A stretch of 64,000 bases of DNA from Marasmius tenuissimus (lineage: Eukaryota > Basidiomycota > Agaricomycetes > Agaricales > Marasmiaceae), in contig JAQOTA010000045.1 in assembly GCA_029532415.1 (NCBI GenBank), positions 62,001-126,000 on the forward strand. The letters run 5' to 3'. Made by a program: the position numbers and the translations under genes. The notes under the pieces were generated by a model. The model was not told the origin of the DNA. It saw nothing but the letters and a program-made list of their open reading frames with translations, and searched no databases. Below are positions 57,448 through 64,000 of the stretch, in pieces (positions within the stretch are counted from its first letter, which is position 1; each line of letters starts with the position of its first letter).

Positions 57448-58149
57448 AGACTGGTCAATCAAAGGTATGGTGATCAGACAGTGTACAGAGGTTTTGGTGT
57501 GGGTGACTCTCCTTGATAGATAACTATTTGCCTACTTTTGTTGTACTGGCAGGCTGACTGGCCAATCAGCGACGACACATATTTCAGGGCGCTGGCAGCG
57601 CTACTTTGCCCAACACTGCGACCTGCCTCGACGTGTACCTATGTTGCAGCCAGTTCAGTGGCGCCAAGGCAGTCTGGGAGACAAGGAGAATGCCGACGGA
57701 TATAACCCATCGAGAACCTCGTGATCCGCGTTTTGAGCAATATATAGGCTCCGTGACTGTCGGTCCCTCTTACCAGCCGCTGCGCTTGGCGCACTTCCTT
57801 CACTGCCTTCGAGGTCATTCCTTCACTCAGGCTCTACACGAAGGCAACGAAAGAAAGCCGCTTACGTTCTCGTCGCCAGATTTTCGAATTGTGATGGTTG
57901 AGCATACTACTACCTTTGCTTGTCTGCCAATGGTGCCTCTGCTTTGTTCAGTGACCAAAATGAATTTGGCTCACCACTCGACTCTGTTTTTTTTTTGACG
58001 CCGTCGCCGCCAAACACCATTTTGAGGGCCCCGATGCCGTCTTTGATTTGACTTCAGCGCTGCTGTGTTGTATTTCCACCACAAAAAAAAACAGCGAGAC
58101 AAGAGAGGAAGCACCACATGTAAAGACCATGGGCACACTGGGGGGTAAG
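57448..58149. other. Non-coding 3' flank of NACHT gene B
   Basis: Matches 43046-43759 almost throughout. No supportable gene. Confidence 0.5.
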
Positions 58150-58747
58150 CTATAGGTACAACTTCATCCAGGGCCGGCAAACTCTACTACCAGCGGTGGA
58201 AGTACATGGTGGATGACGAGATTCACTTTCGATTGAGAGGTCCGGTGTGAATCCTCACTAGGCAGCCTGTAGAAGGTCGCAGTCGTGATGGTGGTCTTTA
58301 TTTCAGAGACTCGGAGATGGAACTCAATTGCAAAATCTCAAGTCGCTCGTCGGCTTCTCAGAGGAGCAATCGCTGGAGTTAGTGAAGCGTACCGTTTGCG
58401 TTGATGCGATATTTGGGGACCCATGTTCATCTTTCCGGGATGGTCTGTCTAACACATCGTTTACTCTGGATGTGGGCTGACCGCAATTGCAAATTTGGTC
58501 CGTGGACCTTGTTCTTTCTTTGATTCTTCGCTGACTCGACGAGTAGGTAAAACGATGTTTGAAGTGCCGTGCTTGCAAGAGCAAGACCGCCGTCCGCAGC
58601 TATACATTCCTTACGCCGTGAAGCTGCTGTACCGGGTGGGTCCGTTCGACCTTCAATACCCACGTGTATCATTGCTAAAAGACAGCTCAGTAAATGCAAA
58701 GTATGAATCGTCTGCACACTGTATCCTCAGGATGGATATGGGACCAA
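58150..58747 (+). pseudogene. RPB2 3' fragment, copy B
   Basis: Counterpart of 43760-44368. [16 protein letters not shown], then ADRNCKFG-type shifted frames, then PQLYIPYAVKLLYR and the retained last intron (GTGGGT...GACAG). Multiple frame changes. It ends at the same place as copy A, with GATATGGGAC. Confidence 0.78.
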
Positions 58748-59484
58748 GGATATTCGTAGATTCTACGCGTCGAAATACTTTATTGAGTGTCATGTAGGCG
58801 TGGTATATGGAAGGCGACACATATCGAAGTAGTTGCGCTACACTCCCTTTTCTCCTTCGATCGAGCGGGCCAAAAGTGGTCCCCCTTGGATATGACACCT
58901 CCGCCCGTGGATAGGTCAGACCTTGCGGGTGAAGAAGGCGGGCTCGGTTATGATTCCGAATGACCGTTCGGCATGAAGGTTATTTTGAAACAGTTAGATT
59001 CACGGTCATTTGCTTTGCTATGCTTGTGCCTCGCTTTGCCTACCTCGAGGTGCGAGGGTGAAGAAGTGAAGGACCTCGAGCCTGGGCAATCGATTGAACA
59101 GTACGAGATCGAATTCGACTTAACGAAAGGGAAATGAGTGCAGGCCAGCAAACAATGAAAGCAAACATGATGCACCTTGAGAGTTGTATCTAAACCCGTG
59201 AACCCGATAGTCTTGACGATATATAGGGCGCCGAGAGGTCTCTCTCTGAGGCCTTCAGGTTGGTTTGACGACGTTCATCGACGTGTTTACGATACGTTCG
59301 GTTGTTCGAGTCTTCCTCATTCTCTTTCTTGAGTTATCCAGCTACGTGTTTCGCCTTGAACGAGTGATTGATGTGCCCTGACAATCCAACAATTTGCGTC
59401 ATGTCAGAGACTTACCTACGTAGTTCGGGCCTGAGACCCTTGGGTTAGAACGCTTCGTAATTAATCTTGGATTGCTTCCTAAGT
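58748..59484. other. Duplicated intergenic block, no gene
   Basis: Matches 44369-45112, including GGGCCAAAAGTGGTCCC near 58867 (copy A near 44491). No supportable gene. Confidence 0.45.
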
Positions 59485-59912
59485 CTTACAGTAATTCCTG
59501 TAAATAATGAGACTCACGAAAACAATTTCGAAGAAAAAAAGAGCCGGAAGTCATATCCCAAACGGGTAGTCAACAGGGGCTCACTGCTTCCTCCACACCG
59601 ATCGGTGACGCCATTGCCAGTACATACAGCTCCATCCCTGTCCTTCCTCCTCCTCCCTTCATCTGGATTCTCTCCTCCTTGTTTTGCTCGATATATGGCT
59701 ATCGTGCCAACAATATGCCATTGTAATGAGTGTACACGGTCTACGATGTACGTGAGGCTTTGGGGGCTCACGGTAGTGCTAGCAGCGACCCGAGATCCGG
59801 GAGGCCGCCTCCGACATCGGGACAGGGGTTCTCCTTTTTGGGACTTCGTCTTTCGCGGTTTTTTTTGAAACTTTTTTTTGCGAGTCTCATTATATACAGG
59901 AATAACTGTAAG
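59485..59912. mobile_element. 428-base MITE, 31-base TIRs, AGT target duplication
   Basis: The left end CTTACAGTAATTCCTGTAAA (59485-59515) and the reverse complement of the right end (59882-59912) match over 31 bases with two mismatches, ending ATAATGAGACTC. AGT flanks both sides (59482-59484 and 59913-59915). Copy A carries the uninterrupted site at about 45111-45120. A 3-base duplication and short length suggest a PIF/Harbinger-like or CACTA-like non-autonomous element. No coding capacity. Confidence 0.85.
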
Positions 59913-59975
59913 AGTGGCAAGGTGGTGAGTGAGCTAATTTGATTGGAAACGGTTGTAGAGGTTTTACTTACCACC

Positions 59976-60599
59976 TAGGCCTGTAACCGACCCCTCACAA
60001 GAAACGTCGTTGTGAGGGGCCTGGAGATCTGAGTTTGAATTGGCTGGTGACTTTTCCACTACCATATATAGGTTTGGCCAAAGTGATCGGACAGTTTATG
60101 ATCGACAATAAACGTGGCGAGTATTTCCTTCGTGTCGCGTTGCCTGCATTATTGCTTTGAATTCCAGTCTCCAGTTTAGTAAGAGCCTCCAGGCCTGATC
60201 AGAAGTAGCACAGAGAGTCACAAAGACTTGTAACGAGCTGGTTGACCGCCTCCCAAGATAATTGAGCAGTGTGAGTAGCTTACCGTGGTCCCGATCGCTT
60301 TCTCGCTGTATTTGAGAGATAAAACTCAAGTTCTCGCGTCTTAATGTTGTGAACATAAAGATTTTCTGATCTCCCGAGCCATTTGCCTGAGTTTGGAGGG
60401 GGGAATTCGTGCGAAAAGGCGGGTGGATGCGAACGAGCAAGCTTGAAGAAAATATTTGCCACGTTTATTTTCGATCATAGGCTGTCCGATCACTTTGACC
60501 AAACCTATATATGGTAGTGGAAAAGTCACCAGCCAATTTAAACTCAGATATCCAGGTCCGTCAATCGACGCTTGCTCATTGATGGGCATGTCACAGGTC
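59976..60599. mobile_element. 624-base foldback/MULE-like element, 11-base target duplication
   Basis: TACTTACCACC flanks both sides (59965-59975 and 60600-60610), and copy A shows the single site at 45168-45178. Near each end lies a 107-base inverted repeat (60020-60126 and 60449-60555) with very high identity, containing CCACTACCATATATAGGTTT and AAAGTGATCGGACAG. The outermost bases (AGGCCTGTAAC versus AGACCTGTGAC) are only partly matched. Long TIRs with a 9-11-base duplication fit Mutator-like elements. No transposase. Confidence 0.85.
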
Positions 60600-60610
60600 T
60601 ACTTACCACC

Positions 60611-63600
60611 CTCAAGTACCGGCTTTGTCGAGAACGTAGGTGTCATCGTGGGGAGAAGAGAAGAGCTTGCGCCGTTGGATAAGTAAGCGCTCACACAACC
60701 TTGATCACCCCGACTAGACTTCTCCCCTCCTCGTAGTCGTGTTTATCCACCGTCCGCCTGGAGAAGTCACTCATCTTATTCTACCTTCCTCCCATCGACT
60801 TCCTCTCCCAACTCTAAACGCCTCCCCATCGTCCGCACCCTCAAACCACCCTCGACCTCCTCCCAACACCTCCAATTCCTCCTTTATCGAGATATTTTGT
60901 CAATTGACCCGCCCGTATCCGCTCTAAGGTCGCATCCTGACCTCTTTACATTGCGCTTCCTCCCTTGACGATGCTCGAATTGGATCTATAAGGTGTCGAT
61001 GATACCTGTAGGAGGCAGATGGAATTTGAATCTCCCTGGTCAGTGGTCGAATATTTGACTGCTGAAGCTGAGGTCTCGCTGACTGGTCATAACCTTATAG
61101 AAAATGAACTTGAAGGCGTCTATGGGCGAAGCAACTCCTCAAACCCTCTCGAATCTATAAACAAATCACGCTCTCGTCTCGTTCCCAAACTGCTCGCTGA
61201 ACTTTTAGGCTCAGTTACAGTTTTGCGAGATTTCAGAACCGTTATATCTCCCCATATCCTCGAGTCCGTCGCCTCTCAGATTCAGACGAACCGTCTATCA
61301 ACAATTCATGATTCATCCTGCGCGTCGAAATGAGTTTCCGTCTCCGAACCTCGATCTACCAACTTCATTACGAGGTTACAAGGATCAACACGACTGGCGA
61401 TGCATGTCAAAAAGTCGAAAGTCGGGCTCTCCCAAGACACCACTGCCGAGGGAAATGCGAGAAGACAGGAATTGGCTGTGGTCATCGTAGCAGGGAGGTT
61501 AGAGGCACTGTGGAAATAAGAGTCGATGATTTGGAGGCAGAGGAAGTGATTCGTTGTACACCCCCAGCTAGTATCACTTTCCTTCAAGAAAGGTGTCGAC
61601 ACTCTCAAGTGTTGCCGTGTCGCTGGAGAGTCTTCTCTTGGGGACCATTTGAGAACGCTTACGGTCGGGAACTGCAGAATCACATGGAAATCTAATGATT
61701 CATGCCGCCCTCGGGCTTGAGGCAATACCCGCCTCATCTTTACAGCGTAGTGGCCAAACCAACGAGGGGTGCACTCAAAGCCTTTCCGCTCAAAGTTCCT
61801 GCTCTATCTTTGCTTGCCTCGCGGTTGTGAAGAACAGGCGAACAAAACCACCCATCCTCACCAACGTCGTATCAATTCCCTCAAACCGTCGCAGGCCCGC
61901 GAGCACTCAGTGAGAGTTTCTATGTCCACGGCGGTACGGAAAACGGTCAGACGCAAACCCGTACTACATTACCTGACCTTGCCTAGTACCTACGCCGATG
62001 AAAGAACCCGATGCGAACGAGAGGAATTTAGGGCAGGATAGGGGAAAAAAGAGGGATCCATCATGTATCCGACTGTTGGTGGGTGACCAGGCGACCTGTG
62101 TACGATTTTCAACGGCTTATTGATGGTCTACCTATAGGTAAATGAGACCATTCATGGGAAGCAATAAACTGTCCAACAAGCTATTCTTTCGCACCACATT
62201 TGGTGAGCGTAGATCGCCGGACGACGTGGTCATTACTCGTGGTGATTTCGCACCGAGAGGAAGCTCCAAGGCCGGGCGAAGAACATTGGGACCTTCCGCT
62301 GCTCTCGATTTGCTTCTACATCCAACCCGAGTTCAAAGACCTCAAAAAATTGGCCTCTCGATCCTGATTCCTCAACAACACGCCGACACCACCGATGCAC
62401 CAGAAAACCCGGAATTCCCTGATCTCCACCGCAAAACCCATTCGTTTTCACATCCTCTCCCTCCCTTCAATCGCGGATGCCTGCATCAGATTGGGAGGTC
62501 AAAACCTTTGCCGATTCAGAATTATGACCCACTGATGGCACCCAGTCATTGCCACTCTCGGTCCTTTGCGTCTCCGACGACGAGCGGTTACGAGTGGACT
62601 AATCTGTTGAACGTGGTTATGGAGGACGAGGTTCGTGCGGCGATGGATTCGGATGTGCTTGAGTAACGGGATCGTCAGCGTTGAATTGTGGGGCGGAGGG
62701 TTTAGGATGGCCATACCCGGGGTTGGTCGTACCATCGAGGTCGTTGCGGGTCTTTCAGGGCTACCCTCACCGTTATCGTTCATCTGCTATCTTCACGACT
62801 ACTCCGCACTATGAGGTTGCAATCGATGGATGTTGTGTCTCGAACGTATCGCGGCATTTCCGGACCTCAGGCTGCGTTCGTTACACTTGAGAGAATTCGA
62901 GGGAAGGAGAAAGCCAGCTGTCGATTAGGTGAGTATAATCTCCCTGTCAAGTTTATCTTGAAGGCTCATTTTCATTGTCGACCCCAGGACCCTCAACACA
63001 ACACGCTTTCCGTGGTCGAAAACTCACCAGCATCTGCCTCCAACCCTCACTTCGAACTCCCGATCTTCAAATCTTTGATTGGATGGTGCATTACATGGAG
63101 AGGACGGATGGATGTTACGAACGAAGATGGTATATTCGTCGATGTATTGGGATATGCAAGTGTCACTACCAATAGCAATACAACGAGTTCTGGGTCCTGA
63201 AGGCGCAATCGAGACTGTGCTCCCATGAGATTGCGGTACAATTCTTGTACGTCCGAACCTTCAACTATCCTCTACCCTTCTTTCCGTTGTAGCAGCGTAG
63301 AAGTCTCAAGGCGACTAACAAACAACTGAACACTCATGAGGGGGACAAGAAATGGCGGAGACGCACTCATGATAGGTTACTGTGTACTGATGGCCAGCTT
63401 TATACGAATGGAAAGGGCGGTGGAGGTTTGAGATACAAGGTGCCTTGGGAATGGAGAGGAAGAGCGAGAATCATTGTGTTGGCTGAAATTGACGGTGAAG
63501 CGTCCGGTACTACTGAAAGTAGCGCGATCCGAGTTAGGGAAGGCTCGCTTGCAGCTGGGCTATTGAAGAGGCGGAGGTGAGTGTCAACCGATACTCAGAA

Positions 63601-64000
63601 AGCAATGACTTTCACTTGTGTTCAGTGCACTGAGGCAGGCGGAAGCTGCGGGACCAGGAGAATTGCGATGTGTGTCGCCCGAGAACTGACCTCTGGATCG
63701 CTGCCTGTCGCTGCCATGTAACGAAAGAGGAGTCGAGGAAGGCAAAGTGTCGAAGAGCAATACTCTCGCGTCTGGTCAACTAGTTCATTCTGCGCATTAC
63801 CTACGTAGACGGACATGTATACAACAACAGAACCACGGCCGAGCTTTTCGATGACGGTTTGAGCGTAAGGATGTATTACAATAGAGTTTCCATATCCGAG
63901 ACGTTGAGGTAGATGAGTCTCGGAAGGGTACGGTCGGGGTGGTACAACGGTACGAATCGTGAATCCAGAGTGAAAATCCAGGAAAATCGAGTGAAGAGAA
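60611..64000. other. Right end of copy B: decayed frames, no supportable gene
   Basis: Matches copy A 45180-48150. The longest frame is 174 codons (62142-62666), but the corresponding copy A sequence is differently interrupted. Another frame near 63400-63580 (YTNGKGGGGLRYKVPWEWRG) looks protein-like but I cannot join it to anything or name it. Confidence 0.4.

Larger units (their letters stand above)
54047..64000 (+). repeat. Segmental duplication, copy B (runs to window end)
   Basis: Colinear with 39889-48150 from the NACHT upstream region to the window edge, interrupted by two small transposons at 59485-59912 and 59976-60599. The true end lies beyond the window. Confidence 0.8.

Overview
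The window looks like nuclear DNA of a mushroom-forming basidiomycete (Agaricomycetes). The genes carry 50-70 base introns with GT..CTGAC..AG signals. The protein families are typical of that group: F-box proteins, NACHT (STAND) NTPases, KDZ-type transposases and a Ulp1-fused transposase. Much of the sequence is repeats and decayed genes. There is no bacterial operon, CRISPR array or rRNA.

Layout. Positions 1-6,800 hold no gene I can support, only short dispersed repeats. A lineage-type hypothetical gene lies at 7,208-8,305 (+). Six bases after its stop codon sits a complete-ended 6.94 kb DNA transposon (8,319-15,255), with 30-base terminal inverted repeats (TIRs) and a perfect 8-base target-site duplication (TSD). 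It encodes on the minus strand a very large Ulp1-protease/DDE-transposase protein that carries two apparent frameshifts. Positions 15,264-18,147 hold no gene I can support.

Positions 18,148-39,867 are bounded by colinear inverted repeats of about 165 bases. Each is followed inward by a 1.2-1.35 kb array of degenerate ~150-base units, and the two arrays are also inverted relative to each other. I read this as one giant (21.7 kb) DNA transposon with cargo: three F-box proteins, a long acidic/coiled-coil protein, a decayed basic coiled-coil gene, a Q/S/P-rich multi-exon gene, a KDZ-type transposase with its cysteine clusters, and a small helix-hairpin-helix-like protein. The transposase is dead: it has an in-frame stop plus frameshift, a second stop, and a nested 1.94 kb TIR element inside it.

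Positions 39,889-64,000 are a segmental duplication. Copy A (about 39,889-48,150) and copy B (about 54,047 to the window end) each begin with an intact five-exon NACHT NTPase gene (867 and 944 residues). The two genes share all intron positions and phases. Each is followed by a decayed 3' fragment of the RNA polymerase II subunit gene RPB2, and a longer RPB2 pseudogene lies between them at 50,960-53,249. Copy B carries two small DNA transposons (428 and 624 bases) that are absent from copy A, so copy A preserves the empty sites. The two NACHT genes are the most plausible functional genes in the right third and would act in STAND-type self/non-self or stress signalling.
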